DNA of 64,000 nucleotides from JACVRW01 sp963812415 (GTDB lineage: Bacteria > Actinomycetota > Thermoleophilia > Solirubrobacterales > Thermoleophilaceae), in NCBI GenBank assembly GCA_963812415.1, contig CAWEVH010000021.1, positions 62,001 to 126,000 on the forward strand, read 5' to 3'. Both the position numbers and the translations under genes were made by a program. The notes below the pieces were generated by a model. That model was not told the origin of the DNA and did no database searches. It was given only the letters and a program-made list of their open reading frames with translations. The number at the start of each line of letters is the position of its first letter. Positions within the stretch are counted from its first letter, which is position 1. Positions 1-10,158 of the stretch are shown piece after piece.

Positions 1-281
1 GGACCTCCAGTACACCATCCTCGGGACCACGGAGACGGGCGAGGAGGGCCGCCCCGTCGATCCGGGCGCCATCAACGGCGGGATGGCCAAGCGCCAGGCG
101 CCGGCGTTCGAGCATCCCATGCATCACGATCGGCGTCGACGACATCGACAAGTCCCTCGAGCGCATCGAGTCGCTCGGCGGCTCGGCGGTCGGCGAGAAG
201 ATGCAGGTCGGGGACATGGGTTGGGCGGCCTACTTCGCCGACAGCGAGGGAAACGTGGTGGGCCTCTGGCAGAACGCCTGA
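1..281 (+). CDS. VOC (glyoxalase/bleomycin-resistance) family protein, 3' end, frameshifted
   Basis: The C-terminal part of a vicinal-oxygen-chelate fold protein enters from the left edge. One frame reads DLQYTILGTTETGEEG and onward to about base 120, then a +1 shift at ATG-C-ATC (about 119-124) is needed to continue as ITIGVDDIDKSLERIESLGG and end FADSEGNVVGLWQNA. The pattern 'D-x-E-G-N-x-x-G-L-W' is the usual last strand of VOC proteins and includes the glutamate-region end of the metal site. Substrate cannot be told. The shift is probably a sequence error, like others in this window. Confidence 0.6.
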   Translation, partial: TSSTPSSGPRRRARRAAPSIRAPSTAGWPSARRRRSSIPCITIGVDDIDKSLERIESLGGSAVGEKMQVGDMGWAAYFADSEGNVVGLWQNA

Positions 282-299
282 CGCCGCCGGGCAGCTTCC

Positions 300-305
300 T
301 ACACT
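300..305 (+). promoter_or_regulatory. -10 hexamer TACACT for the ABC exporter
   Basis: TACACT ends 7 nt before the GTG at 313, a spacing that predicts a leaderless or nearly leaderless mRNA. The same arrangement recurs at many gene heads in this window. Confidence 0.45.
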
Positions 306-312
306 GCGCCCG

Positions 313-1149
313 GTGCCGCCCGCCTTCGCCTGCCGCCAGCTCAGCAAGCGCTACGGGGGCACGCAGGCGCTGGCGGGGGTGGACCTCAGCGTCGAGCCCG
401 GAGAGCTCGTCGGCCTGCTCGGCCCGAACGGTGCCGGCAAGTCGACGCTCACCAAGATCGCCTGCGGCCTCGTGGGCCCGACCGCAGGCGAGGCCGAGGT
501 GGCGGGCGCGCCGGCCGGCTCGGCCCCCGCGCGCGGGGAGGTCGGCTACCTCGCCGAGCTGTTCCGCTTTCCCGACTGGCTGAGTGCCGACGAGCTGATC
601 GAGCTCCACCAGGCCCTGGCCGAGTCCACGGGCGGCCCGACCGAGCGCGCCGAGCTGCTCGAGCTGGTGGGGCTGGCCGACGCCCGCGAGGTCAAGGTCG
701 GCGCGATGTCCAAGGGGATGCAGCAGAGGCTCGGAATCGCGCAGGCGCTCGTGGGGTCGCCGCGGCTTCTGCTCCTGGACGAGCCCACGAGCGCGCTCGA
801 CCCGGTCGGGCGGCGCATCGTCCGCGACCTGCTCACCGAGCTGCGCGGCCGCGGCGTGGCCGTGCTCCTCAACTCGCATCTGCTGAGCGAGGTCGAGCTC
901 GTCTGCGACCGCGTGGCGATCCTGCTGGCCGGCGCCATCGTGGCCGGCGGCACGCCGGGCCAGTTGGCGCGCCCGCGCGGGGTGGAGGTCGAGACCGGCG
1001 GCGGCGTGCGCGCCTTCCCGGACGCCCGCCGCGACGAGGTTCCCGGCATCGTGGCCGGCCTCGTGGAGGCGGGGGAGGACGTGTACGAGGTGCGCCTGCT
1101 CTCCTCGACCCTCGAGGAGGCCTACCTCGAGGCGGTCGGAGCGGCATGA
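313..1149 (+). CDS. ABC-2 type exporter ATP-binding protein
   Basis: 278-residue ATPase subunit. Walker A GPNGAGKST lies at residues 36-44, the signature is the ABC-2 variant SKGMQQRL rather than LSGGQ, and Walker B is LLLLDEPTSALDP, followed by the H-loop NSHLL. It should power export across the membrane with the permease encoded directly downstream, whose ATG overlaps its stop by 4 bp (ATGA). The GTG start is supported by the -10 hexamer 7 nt upstream. The cargo is unknown; NatA/YhaQ-like and drug or lysophospholipid exporters share this architecture. Confidence 0.9.
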   Translation: MPPAFACRQLSKRYGGTQALAGVDLSVEPGELVGLLGPNGAGKSTLTKIACGLVGPTAGEAEVAGAPAGSAPARGEVGYLAELFRFPDWLSADELIELHQALAESTGGPTERAELLELVGLADAREVKVGAMSKGMQQRLGIAQALVGSPRLLLLDEPTSALDPVGRRIVRDLLTELRGRGVAVLLNSHLLSEVELVCDRVAILLAGAIVAGGTPGQLARPRGVEVETGGGVRAFPDARRDEVPGIVAGLVEAGEDVYEVRLLSSTLEEAYLEAVGAA

Positions 1150-2000
1150 GCGGCGCGCTCGTGATCGCGCGCTACGCGCTGCAGGAGGCGGTGCGGCGAC
1201 GCGTGCTGGTGGTGGTGCTGGTGCTCACGCTCGCCTTCCTCGCCCTGTACGCGCTCGGGACGAAGGTCGCGTTCGACGAGGTGGAGGCATTCGGCGACCC
1301 CGCCGCCCAGTTCGACGAGCGCGTGCTCACCGGCTCGACGCTGCTCGGCCTGTCGATGTTCACGACCCTTTTCCTGGGAGCCGTGCTGGCCTCGTTCCTG
1401 ACGCTCGGAGCGGTGCGCGGCGACGCCGAGCGCGGCCTGCTTCAGCCGCTCGTGGTCCGGCCGGTCGGCCGCACGAGCCTGCTGGTGGGACGCTTCTGCG
1501 GCGCGGCGGCCGTGTGCAGTGTCTACGTGGCCGCCGTGTACGCCGCGGCGCTCCTGATCACGGCGGCGGCCGGCGACTGGTGGCCCGACCGCATCGTGGC
1601 GCCGGGCCTCGCGCTGGTGGTCGGTGTGCTCGTGATCGCCGCGCTGTCGCTGCTCGGCTCGGTGTTCCTGTCCGCCACCGCCAACGGGATCGCGATCTTC
1701 ATGCTCTTCGGGGCAGGGCTCGCGGCCGGCCTGCTGGGCCAGATCGGCGACGCCCTGAGCGTCGACACGCTCGAGACCGTGGCGGAGATCTGCTCCTGGC
1801 TGCTGCCGTTCGAGGCGCTCTACCAGGCGGGTCTCGACGCCCTCACCGAGGATGTGGGCGGCGTTACCGGCGTGATCGTCAGGCTCGGCCCCTTCGGCGG
1901 CGCCCAGGAGGGCGGGCCGCTCCTGTGGGTCTGGGCGATCGCCTACCTGGCGCTCGTCGGGCTGGCGGCGCGCGCCGGCTTCGCCCGCCGCGACCTCTGA
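1146..2000 (+). CDS. ABC-2 type transporter permease
   Basis: 284-residue polytopic membrane protein with about six hydrophobic segments, starting with a cytoplasmic RYALQEAVRRRVLVVVLVL entry helix. A soluble loop of about 40 residues follows the first helix, as in ABC-2 permeases such as NatB. It overlaps the ATPase gene by 4 bp, so the two are co-translated and form one transporter. The last part ends in a helix followed by GFARRDL. Substrate is not predictable. Confidence 0.85.
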   Translation: MSGALVIARYALQEAVRRRVLVVVLVLTLAFLALYALGTKVAFDEVEAFGDPAAQFDERVLTGSTLLGLSMFTTLFLGAVLASFLTLGAVRGDAERGLLQPLVVRPVGRTSLLVGRFCGAAAVCSVYVAAVYAAALLITAAAGDWWPDRIVAPGLALVVGVLVIAALSLLGSVFLSATANGIAIFMLFGAGLAAGLLGQIGDALSVDTLETVAEICSWLLPFEALYQAGLDALTEDVGGVTGVIVRLGPFGGAQEGGPLLWVWAIAYLALVGLAARAGFARRDL

Positions 2001-2018
2001 CGCGGCCGGTAGCGCTTC

Positions 2019-2024
2019 TATCCT
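2019..2024 (+). promoter_or_regulatory. -10 hexamer TATCCT for pcrA
   Basis: TATCCT ends 7 nt before the GTG at 2032. No ribosome-binding site is visible in the 7 nt, so a leaderless transcript is likely. Confidence 0.45.
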
Positions 2025-2031
2025 CGGATCG

Positions 2032-4222
2032 GTGAGCACCGAAGCCGCCGCCGACCAGCTGCTCGAGGGACTCAACGAGCCCCAGCGCGAGGCCGTGCTG
2101 CACGCCGAGGGGCCGCTCCTCATCCTCGCGGGCGCCGGCTCGGGCAAGACGCGCGTGCTCACGCACCGGATCGCCCATCTGGTCCGCACCGGCCAGGCGC
2201 GGCCCGGCGAGATCCTCGCGATCACGTTCACGAACAAGGCGGCGCAGGAGATGCGCGAGCGGGTGGAGGCCCTGGTGGGCGGGCGCTCGCGCGCGATGTG
2301 GGTGATGACCTTCCACTCCGCCTGCGCGCGAATGCTGCGGGCCGACGCCGAGCGGCTCGGCTACACCCGCGGCTTCACGATCTACGACGAGCAGGACTCG
2401 CTGCGGCTGGTCAAGAACTGCGTCGAGGAGCTGGACGTCGATCCCAAGCGCTTCGCCCCGCGCGGCATCCGGCGCCAGATCTCGGACGCGAAGAACCAGC
2501 TGCTCGACGCCGAGGCCTACAAGCTCAAGGTGGAGAGCTTCTTCGAGCAGACCGCCGCCGACGTCTACGGGCTCTACGAGCAGCGCCTGCACGGCGCCAA
2601 CGCGATGGACTTCGACGACCTGCTGTTCCGCTGCGTGAACCTGTTCGAGCTCTTCGAGGAGGTGCGCGACCGCTACCGGCGGAGCTTCCGGCACGTGCTG
2701 GTCGACGAGTACCAGGACACCAACCGGGCCCAGTATCGCTGGCTTCAGCTCCTCTCGGAGGAGCACCGCAACCTCTGCGTGGTGGGCGACGACGACCAGT
2801 CGATCTACCGCTTCCGCGGCGCCGACATCCGCAACATCCTCGACTTCGAGGACGACTTCCCGGACGCCCAGGTGGTCAAGCTCGAGCAGAACTACCGCTC
2901 CACGCAGACGATCCTGAACGCGTCCAACGCGGTGATCGCGAACAACCGCTCGCGCAAGGACAAGTCGCTCTGGAGCGAGCTGGGCGACGGCGACCCGGTG
3001 CACGTGCGCGAGCTCGAGGACGAGCACGCCGAGGCGCGCTTCGTGGTGTCGGAGATCGAGCGGCTCGTCGACGCGGGCGAGTCGCGCGACGAGGTCGCCG
3101 TCTTCTACCGGACCAACGCCCAGAGCCGCGTGCTCGAGGACATGCTCGTGCGCTACGGGGTCGGCTACCAGGTGATCGGCGGCACGCGCTTCTACGAGCG
3201 CAAGGAGATCAAGGACGCGCTCGCCTACCTCACCCTGCTCGTGAACCCGGCCGACACGGTGGCGTTCACGCGCGTGGTCAACGAGCCCAAGCGCGGCATC
3301 GGCTCGACGTCGCAGGGGCGGCTCACCGGGCACGCCAACACGCTGGGCGAGCCGGTCTGGGACGTCGCGGCGCGCCCCGAGGCGGTCCCCGGCCTGGCCG
3401 CGGCGGCGATCAAGGCCGTCGGCCGCTTCATGTCCGTGATGGAGCGCCTGCGCGAGCGCGTCGATGGTGGGGCCGGGGTGGGAGACCTGCTTGCGGAGAC
3501 GCTCGAGGAGTCGGGCTACACCGAGGCGCTGCGGGCGGAGCGCACGGTGGAGGCCCAGGTACGGCTCGAGAACCTCGAGGAGCTGGTGGGCGTGGCGCGC
3601 GAGTACGACGCCCCCCGCCAGCGGCAGCGGCGAGGAGGGCTCCGTCGAGGAGTTCCTCCAGCAGATCGCGCTCTTCTCCGAGCAGGACAACCTGCGCGAC
3701 GAGCAGGGGATCGTCACGCTGATGACGCTCCACAACGCCAAGGGGCTCGAGTACGGCATCGTGTTCATCATCGGGCTCGAGGACGGCGTGTTCCCGCACA
3801 TGCGCTCGATCGAGGGGGGCGACCTCGAGGAGGAGCGCCGGCTCGCCTACGTCGGCATCACGCGCGCGCAGCGCGAGCTCTACCTCACGCACGCGCGCAC
3901 GCGGGCGCTGTTCGGCAATCGGGACTGGAACCTGCGCAGCCGCTTCATCGACGAGATCCCCATCGAGTTCACCGACATCGAGGAGGACGCGCCGAGGGGG
4001 CCTGCCGCGGCCGCCACCTGGGGCGGCGGCGCCGCGGCGCCCGCACCGCAGCCCGCGGGCGAGGCTGCGTCGTTCGCGCTCGGCGAGGACGTCGTCCACG
4101 CGCAGTTCGGGGACGGCGTGGTCACGGGCGTCGAGCCCGGCGGCCTCGTGGTGGTGCGCTTCGCGGGCGACGGCTCCGAGCGCAAGCTGATGGCGGACTA
4201 CGCGCCGCTCAAGCGCCGGTAG
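2032..4222 (+). CDS. pcrA: UvrD/PcrA-type superfamily 1 DNA helicase (one-base frameshift)
   Basis: 3'-5' DNA helicase of replication repair and nucleotide excision repair, about 729 residues when reconstructed, normal for PcrA. Motif I AGAGSGKT is at residues 33-40; motif II VDEYQDTN, motif III VVGDDDQSIYRFRGAD, motif IV EQNYRSTQTIL, then TLHNAKGLEY and motif VI RRLAYVGITRAQ follow in order. The C-terminal Tudor-like tail EDVVHAQFGDGVVTG is present. The frame breaks at a run of six C (3611-3616); deleting one C joins EYDAP to ASGSGEEGSVEEF without a gap. Motifs V and VI lie after the break, so the shift is more likely a base-calling error than a real null. The start is GTG. Confidence 0.9.
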
Positions 4223-4225
4223 TCT
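4220..4225 (+). promoter_or_regulatory. -10 hexamer TAGTCT for folD
   Basis: TAGTCT begins inside the pcrA stop codon and ends 10 nt before the folD ATG. Confidence 0.4.
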
Positions 4226-4235
4226 GCCGCGCCCT

Positions 4236-5075
4236 ATGGCACGCATCATCGACGGGAAGGCGGTCGCGGCCCGGGTCAAGCAGGACGTCGCGCGGGCGGT
4301 CGCCGAGTTCGGCGCCACGCCCGGCCTGGCCACGATCCTCGTGGGCGACGATCCCGCCTCGGCCGTCTACGTGCGCATGAAGCGCGAGGACTCCGCCGAG
4401 GTCGGCATCGAGTCGTTCCACCACGAGCCCGGCGCCGACGTCGCGCCCGCCGAGCTGGCCACGCTGATCCGGTCGCTCAACGAGGACGAGCGGGTGCACG
4501 GGATCCTGCTCCAACTGCCGCTGCCGGACCACCTCGACCAGGACGAGTTCATCGGCCTGATCGACCCGGCCAAGGACGTCGACGGCCTGACGGTCGCCAA
4601 CGCGGGTCTCCTGATGCACGGCCGCGAGGAGGCGATCGTGCCGTGCACGCCGGCCGGAGTGATGGAGCTCCTGGCCGACGCGGAGGTGGAGCTCTCCGGC
4701 GCGCGGGCGGTGGTGCTCGGGCGCTCGATCCTCGTGGGCAAGCCGCTCGTGCAGCTGCTGCTCGGCGCGAACGCCACGGTCACCCACTGCCATTCGCGCA
4801 CGCGCGACCTGCCGGGCGTCTGTCGCGAGGCGGACGTGCTGATCGCGGCGGTGGGCTCGCCCGGGCTCGTGACCGCCGACATGGTCCGCGAGGGCGCCGT
4901 CGTGATCGACGTGGGCACCAATCGCACCGACGACGGCCTCGTGGGCGACGTCGACTTCGAGCCGGTGAGCGAGAGGGCCGCGGCGATCACCCCGGTGCCC
5001 GGCGGCGTCGGCCCGATGACCCGCGCGATGCTGCTCGTGAACACCCTCAAGGCCGCCCGCGCGTCAGCCGGGTAG
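4236..5075 (+). CDS. folD: Bifunctional methylenetetrahydrofolate dehydrogenase / methenyltetrahydrofolate cyclohydrolase
   Basis: 279-residue cytosolic FolD, which interconverts 5,10-methylene-, 5,10-methenyl- and 10-formyl-tetrahydrofolate with NADP. The active-site pair appears as Y45 and K49 in SAVYVRMKRED, followed by the GILLQLPLPDHLD and KDVDGLTVANAG blocks. The nucleotide-binding segment is VVLGRSILVGKPLVQLL, and the C-terminal PVPGGVGPMTRAML motif is intact. Length is typical. It stands alone after pcrA and is convergent with the MFS gene; the two 3' ends overlap by about a dozen bases if that gene is read across its frameshift. Confidence 0.95.
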   Translation: MARIIDGKAVAARVKQDVARAVAEFGATPGLATILVGDDPASAVYVRMKREDSAEVGIESFHHEPGADVAPAELATLIRSLNEDERVHGILLQLPLPDHLDQDEFIGLIDPAKDVDGLTVANAGLLMHGREEAIVPCTPAGVMELLADAEVELSGARAVVLGRSILVGKPLVQLLLGANATVTHCHSRTRDLPGVCREADVLIAAVGSPGLVTADMVREGAVVIDVGTNRTDDGLVGDVDFEPVSERAAAITPVPGGVGPMTRAMLLVNTLKAARASAG

Positions 5076-6747
5076 AGCCACCTCAACCAGGTCGAGCACC
5101 GAGCGCGGGTCGACGTCGTAGCGCCGCTCGTACTCCTCGGCGGCCTCGATCGTCGACGAACGCGAGCACGAGCTCCTCGCGGGAGGAGCCGGCCTCGCAG
5201 GCGACCCTGTCGACCGCCATGAGCGCGGCGTCCTGGAGGAAGCCGGTCACGCCGCCGCTGTCGGGCCGCTCGCGGTCCTCGCAGGGGTCGGCGATCGCGA
5301 CCTGGTCGGGCTGGCGCGCGTTGGCCGCGAGCGCGTAGCCGGCGAGCAGCGCCGCCGCCGCGGCCAGCGCGGCCACGGCCGCCCCGAGCGCGCCCGGCGC
5401 AAGCCGCAGCTGACCGTCCGCGATGCTCGCCCCGAGCGCCGCCGGCAGCAGCAGGCCCGCCGCCACCAGCGCGAACACGCCGCCCACGAGGAACGCCGTC
5501 GAGAAGCCGTCGTTCACGCCGCGCACGAGCACCTCGTCGGCGCGCTCGGCGAGCTCGTCGTAGGCGTCCAGCTCGTCCTCGTCCACCTCCTCCCGACCTT
5601 CCGCGAACACCTGCTCGAGGCCGCCGCGCGGGTCCTCGGTCTCGACGCTGTCCGCCAGCCGTGGCGCGACGTCGATCTTCACCCGCGGGTCGATCGGGGC
5701 GTCGAGGATCACCGCGGCGCCGCGCTCGCGGGTGTCGTCGAGCGTCGTGTCGAGCTCGTGCTGGGCGATCGGTGCCAGCACGAGCAGCGCGAGCGCGATG
5801 CCGAGGTGGCGCACCGACAGCAGCCATGCCGCCTGGCGCCCGCTCCGCTCCGGCAGCAGCTCGCCGGCCAGGGCGGGGAGCGCCAGGCCCATGCCCACGC
5901 CGACGGCGATCTGCGGGGCGATCGTCCAGGCCACGCTTGCGGTCGGCACGAACGCGAGCGCCGCGGTGCCGGCCGCCACGAGCAGCGAGCCGCCGGCCGC
6001 TCGGACGCCCGGCGGCCCGGGCACGCGCGCGGCGGCGAGCGCCGCGAGCGGCATCGTGCTCACCGCGAGCGCGGCGGCGAGCGGCTCGATTCCCCAGCCG
6101 GAGATCAGCAGCAGCACGGTGAGGAAGAGCGCGGCGGCGATCGCGCCGGACAGGAGCGCGAGCGCGATCGTGCGCGCGGCGGCGAAGCGCTCGCTCCTCC
6201 GCGGGCGCCGCTCGCGGCCGCGCTCGACGGACGGCGCCGTCAGGCAGGCGGGCAGCGCCACGAGCGCCGCGGGCGCCTGGAACAGGAAGATCGAGCGCCA
6301 GCCGAGGCCCTGGGTGAGCGCGCCGCCGATTGCGGGCCCGGCCGCGGTGCCGACCAGGACGGCCAGCCGCCACAGGCCCGCGCCGCCGCCGTCCGAGAGC
6401 ATGCGGTACGCGGTCACGAGCAGCCCGGCGCCCCCGAGCGCCTGCACAGCGCGGGCGGCCAGCAACGGCTCGAGCGAGTCCGCGAGCCCGCACGCGAGGG
6501 AGCCGGCGGCGAACAGCGCCACGCCGGCCAGCCCGACCGCCCGGGTGCCCACGCGAGCCCGCAGCGCCTCGGCCGCCGGCAGCGCCGCGGCCAGCACCAC
6601 GGCGTAGACGCCGAGCACGGCTGCCACGCCCGCCACGTCGGTATCCAGCTCGAGCAGGATCGGCGGCAGGGCGAGCGCCACGATCGCCGTGTCCGCCAGC
6701 GCCAGGAACGCCGCTCCCGCGAGCGGAAGTCGGACGGGCGAGCTCAT
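5064..6747 (-). CDS. MFS transporter, DHA2-like, with C-terminal frameshift
   Basis: Polytopic major facilitator protein with about 14 predicted helices. Start chosen at the ATG giving MSSPVRLPLAGAAFLAL; the annotated frame begins further upstream without support. Typical DHA2 features are the ALADTAIVALALPPIL first helix, the AARAVQALGGAGL loop and PAIGGALTQGLGWRSIF motif C region. An unusual acidic, soluble loop of about 80 residues (around 360-440) sits between late helices, probably outside the cell. Near 5147-5151 one base should be removed: the frame then continues EAAEEYERRYDVDPRSVLDL to a TGA at 5064-5066; as given, the frame stops at 5083. Substrate unknown, drug efflux being only a family-level guess. 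Confidence 0.75.
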
Positions 6748-6754
6748 GCAGCGG

Positions 6755-6760
6755 ATGATG
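6755..6760 (-). promoter_or_regulatory. Possible -10 hexamer CATCAT for the MFS gene
   Basis: On the minus strand CATCAT ends 7 nt before the ATG at 6747. It departs from TANNNT at the first base, so support is weak. Confidence 0.3.
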
Positions 6761-7021
6761 GCTGCCGGCGGTGCTCGACCTCGTACGGGTAGCCGCACCG
6801 CGACCGGGGGGCCTACCCGATTGTGGAGCCGGCGCCGCTTCGGGAACCTCTGGGGCCGGTCAGGGCGTTGCGGACCTGGCGGACCGCTGTCGAACCCCGC
6901 CCGACCCGCGCGCGGTCTCCGCGCCTCCCGCCGCAGGCCGCGCAGCCGGCCCGCCTGTCTTCGGTGCCTCCCTCAGGCGCCGGGGGCGGGCCGGACCGGC
7001 GCCCCGGCCCCGAGGCGCCGG

Positions 7022-7027
7022 TACGCT
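7022..7027 (+). promoter_or_regulatory. -10 hexamer TACGCT
   Basis: Ends 8 nt before the GTG at 7036 of the small membrane protein gene. Confidence 0.4.
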
Positions 7028-7035
7028 TCCGCGGG

Positions 7036-7526
7036 GTGGACGTGCGAAGGCTGCGGATCGGCGAGCTGCTCCTCGCCGCGGCGGGCGGACTGCTGCTCGC
7101 AAGCCTGTTCCTGCCCTGGTACGGAGCCGCCGACGGCACGCTGACCGCGTTCCAGTCGCTGGCGCTGCTCGACGTGGTGCTCGCGCTGATCGCGCTGTCG
7201 GCGCTCTCGCTGCTGCCGATCACGGCCAGCCAGCGCGTGCCGGCGGTGCCGATCGCGCTCGAGGCGCTGGTCACGCTCGCCGGAATCGTGGCCGTGATCC
7301 TCGTGCTGTTCAGAGTCGCTGTGGCTGCCCGACGCGGCCGACGGCCGCGAGTGGGCACTCTGGCTGGCACTGGCGGGCGCCGCCGGGCATCGTGGTCGGG
7401 GGCCTCGTGGGGATGCGCGACGAGCGACCCTCGCCGCCCGGTCGCCACCTGGACTCGAGCGGCCGTCCCATGGACGCCCCGCACGAAATCGAGACGATTC
7501 CCGCCCCGCGTGCCGAGAGAGCGTGA
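7036..7526 (+). CDS. Hypothetical four-helix membrane protein (two frameshifts)
   Basis: Start GTG gives MDVRRLRIGELLLAAAGGLL, followed by FLPWYGAADG and three more hydrophobic stretches. Reading across two one-base shifts (near 7311 and near 7382) continues SLWLPDAADGREWALWLALA and then PGIVVGGLVGMRDERP, ending IETIPAPRAERA at a TGA. The reconstructed protein is about 160 residues. The 'lasLFLPWY...' beginning is common in small actinobacterial membrane proteins of unknown function. No function can be assigned. Confidence 0.5.
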
Positions 7527-8473
7527 GCCGCGCCCGCCCGGCGCCGTCGTCGCGCTGCTGCTGACACTCGCCGCGGGCACGGTGGCGGCGCCCGGCGCGC
7601 TTGCCGCGGACGACGCGCTCGAGCGCCACCGCCCCGTGCTGCGTTACGACAGCGACGAGACGCACCGCGCCATCGACATCGAGCCGCTGATCGCCGCCTC
7701 GACGGTCGAGCGGGCAGATGGCCGGGTCGTGCGCGGGCTGCGAGCGCGCGACCTGAGCGCCCGATACCCGGACGGGCATGCGGCCGATGCGGGCCGACCG
7801 GCTGCGGTTCGACACCGACATCGCCGGCCCTCCGGCGGTCTATGGCCGCCGCGCCCGGGACGGGTCCGGCCGCACCTGGCTCCAGTACTGGCTCTTCTTC
7901 GCCGACAACCGCCAGGACCGCGGCCTGCTGCGGACGGGCCGCCACGAGGGGGACTGGGAGCTCTTCCAGCTGCGCCTCGATGCGGCCGGGCGCCCCGTCG
8001 AGGCGACGCTCGCGCAGCACACCTGGGCGCAGGGCTGCGGCTGGCGCAGGCTTCGGCGCGACGGCGACGCGCCGGTGGTGTTCGTGGCGAACGCCTCGCA
8101 CGCGCTGTACGCCCGCCCGGGAGTGCACGACCGGCCCTGGCCGGATCCGAACGACGAGGCCGACGGGCGCGGCGAGGCGGTGCGCCCCGCGCTGGTCGAG
8201 ATCGGGCCGAGTCGGACGCCCTGGATCCGCTGGCCCGGCCGGTTCGGCGGCACGGACGACTCGCTCGTCCCCGGCGAGGAGCCGAGCCCGCGCGGCCCCG
8301 CGTTCCAGCCCGATCGCTGGGACGACCCGGGCGCCTTTCAGGCGGCCGAGGCGCGCCCGTGCGCCGCCGGCCCGCCCACACGGCCCTGGCAGACCGCCGT
8401 GCTCGTCGGTATCGCGCTCGCGCTCGCCGGGCTCCTGCTCCTGCGCCGCCGCCACCTACAATCGCGCCGATGA
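7510..8473 (+). CDS. Secreted or membrane-anchored Vps62-like domain protein (frameshift)
   Basis: About 320 residues when joined. A GTG at 7510 starts a signal peptide or anchor (GAVVALLLTLAAGTVAAPGA with ALA cleavage-type ending). The body shows the Vps62/DUF946-like pattern: HRPVLRYDSDE, then LQYWLFFADNRQDRG, GRHEGDWELFQLRLD, TLAQHTWAQGCGW and VVFVANASHALYARPG. A +1 shift at about 7777 separates the first 90 residues from the rest. A C-terminal helix (TAVLVGIALALAGLLLL) with RRRHLQSRR tail suggests anchoring. It overlaps the preceding gene's end by 17 bp. Role unknown; the conserved histidine, glutamate and aspartate residues hint at metal binding. Confidence 0.6.
8457..8462 (+). promoter_or_regulatory. 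-10 hexamer TACAAT for gatCAB
   Basis: The best match to TATAAT among the short-leader promoters here. It ends 7 nt before the gatC ATG. Confidence 0.5.
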
Positions 8474-8762
8474 TCGACCGCGATCAGGTGCTGCACGTGG
8501 CCCGGCTGGCCAGGCTCGAGCTGAGCGAGGAGGAGATCGCTCGCATGCCGCCCGAGCTCTCCAAGATCCTGGAGCACGTGGAGACGATGAACGAGATCGA
8601 CCTCGACGGGGTCGAGCCCACCTCGCACGTGGTGGATCTCGTGAACGTGCTGCGCGACGACGTGCCGCGCCCGAGCATGCCGCGCGAGCGCGCGCTCGAG
8701 CAGGCTCCCGACAGCGCCGACGGCGGGTTCCGCGTGCCCAGCCCCGGCGGGTGCGCTCGTGA
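8470..8762 (+). CDS. gatC: Asp/Glu-tRNA amidotransferase subunit C (frameshift near the end)
   Basis: Small subunit of the GatCAB amidotransferase that converts Glu-tRNA(Gln) or Asp-tRNA(Asn) to the amide form; GatC ties A and B together. Sequence MIDRDQVLHVARLARLELSE and KILEHVETMNEIDLDGVEPT are textbook GatC, and the tail GGFRVPSP is as expected. In the given frame no stop follows; adding one G in the run at about 8748-8751 gives GGVRS and a TGA at 8760-8762 that overlaps the gatA GTG. About 97 residues, normal length. Confidence 0.85.
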
Positions 8763-10158
8763 GCGACGAGCTGCTCGACCTCACGGCCGCGCAGCAGGCC
8801 GAGCGGATCGCCGCCGGCGAGGTCTCCGGCGAGGAGGTCTTCGACTTCTGGCGCGAGCGCGCCGCGGCCGACGAGCTCGGCTCGTACCTGTGGGTGGCCG
8901 AGGAGAACGCGGGCGGCGCGCTGCCGCCCGTGGCCGTCAAGGACCTGTTCTGCGTGGAGGGCGTGCCGAGCGCGGCGGGCTCGCGCATCCTCGAGGGCTA
9001 TCGCCCGCCCTACAGCGCTACGAGCGTGCGCAACCTGCGCGACGCCGGTGCCCAGGTGCTCGGCAAGACGAACCAGGACGAGTTCGCGATGGGCTCCTCG
9101 ACCGAGAACTCGGGCTACGGGCCGGTGCAGAACCCCTGGGACCGCACCCGGGTGCCCGGCGGCTCGAGCGGCGGGAGCGCGGCCGCCGTGGCGGCCGGCA
9201 GCGCGCCCTGGGCGATCGGCACCGACACCGGGGGCTCGATCCGCCAGCCGGCGTCGCTGTGCGGTGTCGTGGGCATGAAGCCCACCTACGGCGCGGTCAG
9301 CCGCTACGGCATGATCGCCTTCGCGTCCTCGCTCGACCAGTGCGGCCCGCTCACGCGCGACGTCACGGACGCGGCGATCCTGCTCGGCCACCTACAGGGG
9401 CACGACCCCTGCGACTCCACCTCGCTCGGCATCCCCGAGGGGGTCGCCTTGCCCAGCGCGGAACGCCTCGACGGCCTGCGCTTCGGCGTCTGGGGCCTCG
9501 AGGAGGAGGGGGTCGAGCCCGGTGTGGCCGACGCCGTGAGGGCCACGATCGCGAAGCTCGAGGAGCTCGGCGGGGCGATCACGGAGATCGACCTGCCGAA
9601 CGCGCGCCACGGCATCGCCGCCTACTACGTGATCGCCCCCGCGGAGGCGAGCGCGAACCTGGCGCGCTACGACGGCGTGCGCTACGGACCCCGCGACGAG
9701 GCGAACGGCGACCTCACCTCGATGTACGAGCGCACCCGCCACGACGGCTTCGGCGACGAGGTCAAGCGCCGCATCATGATCGGCACCTACGCGCTCTCCT
9801 CCGGCTACTACGACGCCTACTACGGCACGGCCCAGAAGGTGCGCACCAAGATCGCGCAGGACTTCGCAGGCCGCCTTCGAGCAGGTGGACTTCGTGGTCA
9901 CGCCCACCTCGGCGACGGTCGCGTTCGAGCTCGGCGCCCGCACCGCCGACCCGCTCGCGATGTACCTGTCCGACTACTTCACCGTGCCGATGCCGCTCGC
10001 GGGCATCCCCGCGATCTCGATTCCATGCGGGCTCTCGGAGGGCCTGCCCGGTGGGCTTCCAGATCGCGGGCCCGGCGTTCAGCGAGCCGCGCATCCTCGA
10101 CGCCGCCTACGCGCTCGAGCAGGCGATCGGCTTCGAGGGGGTGCCGGTGCTGCGATGA
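8759..10158 (+). CDS. gatA: Asp/Glu-tRNA amidotransferase subunit A (two frameshifts)
   Basis: Amidase-signature subunit that releases ammonia from glutamine. The Ser-cis-Ser-Lys triad is visible: K61 in PVAVKDLFC, S136 in GGSSGGSAA and S160 in TDTGGSIRQPA. The frame is interrupted by one extra base near 9868-9870 (TTCGCAGGCCGCC) and another near 10050 (CTGCCCGGTGGGC). Removing both restores QVDFVVTPTSATVAF and VGFQIAGPAFSEPRI and gives about 465 residues, slightly short at the N-terminus but within family range. Its stop overlaps gatB (ATGA). Two shifts in an essential gene argue for sequence error. Confidence 0.9.

Larger units (their letters stand above)
6748..7035. other. Intergenic region with no convincing gene
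   Basis: About 290 bp between the MFS start and the next gene. It is very GC rich, every frame is open because of base composition, and I see no domain, tRNA or repeat. CATCAT at 6755-6760 (minus) sits 7 nt before the MFS start, and TACGCT at 7022-7027 (plus) sits 8 nt before the next GTG; these are the only signals. Confidence 0.4.

Noticed and set aside
1879..3801. Very long minus-strand open frame (640 codons) opposite pcrA, and similar long antisense frames opposite leuB, ilvB, serA, argH and others
   Set aside because: They are by-products of third-position GC bias in the real genes; composition is rich in Arg, Ala, Gly, His and Val without domains.
6880..6925. tRNA-like GTCGAACCCC segment
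   Set aside because: No acceptor stem, anticodon arm or TTCGA T-loop consensus can be built around it.
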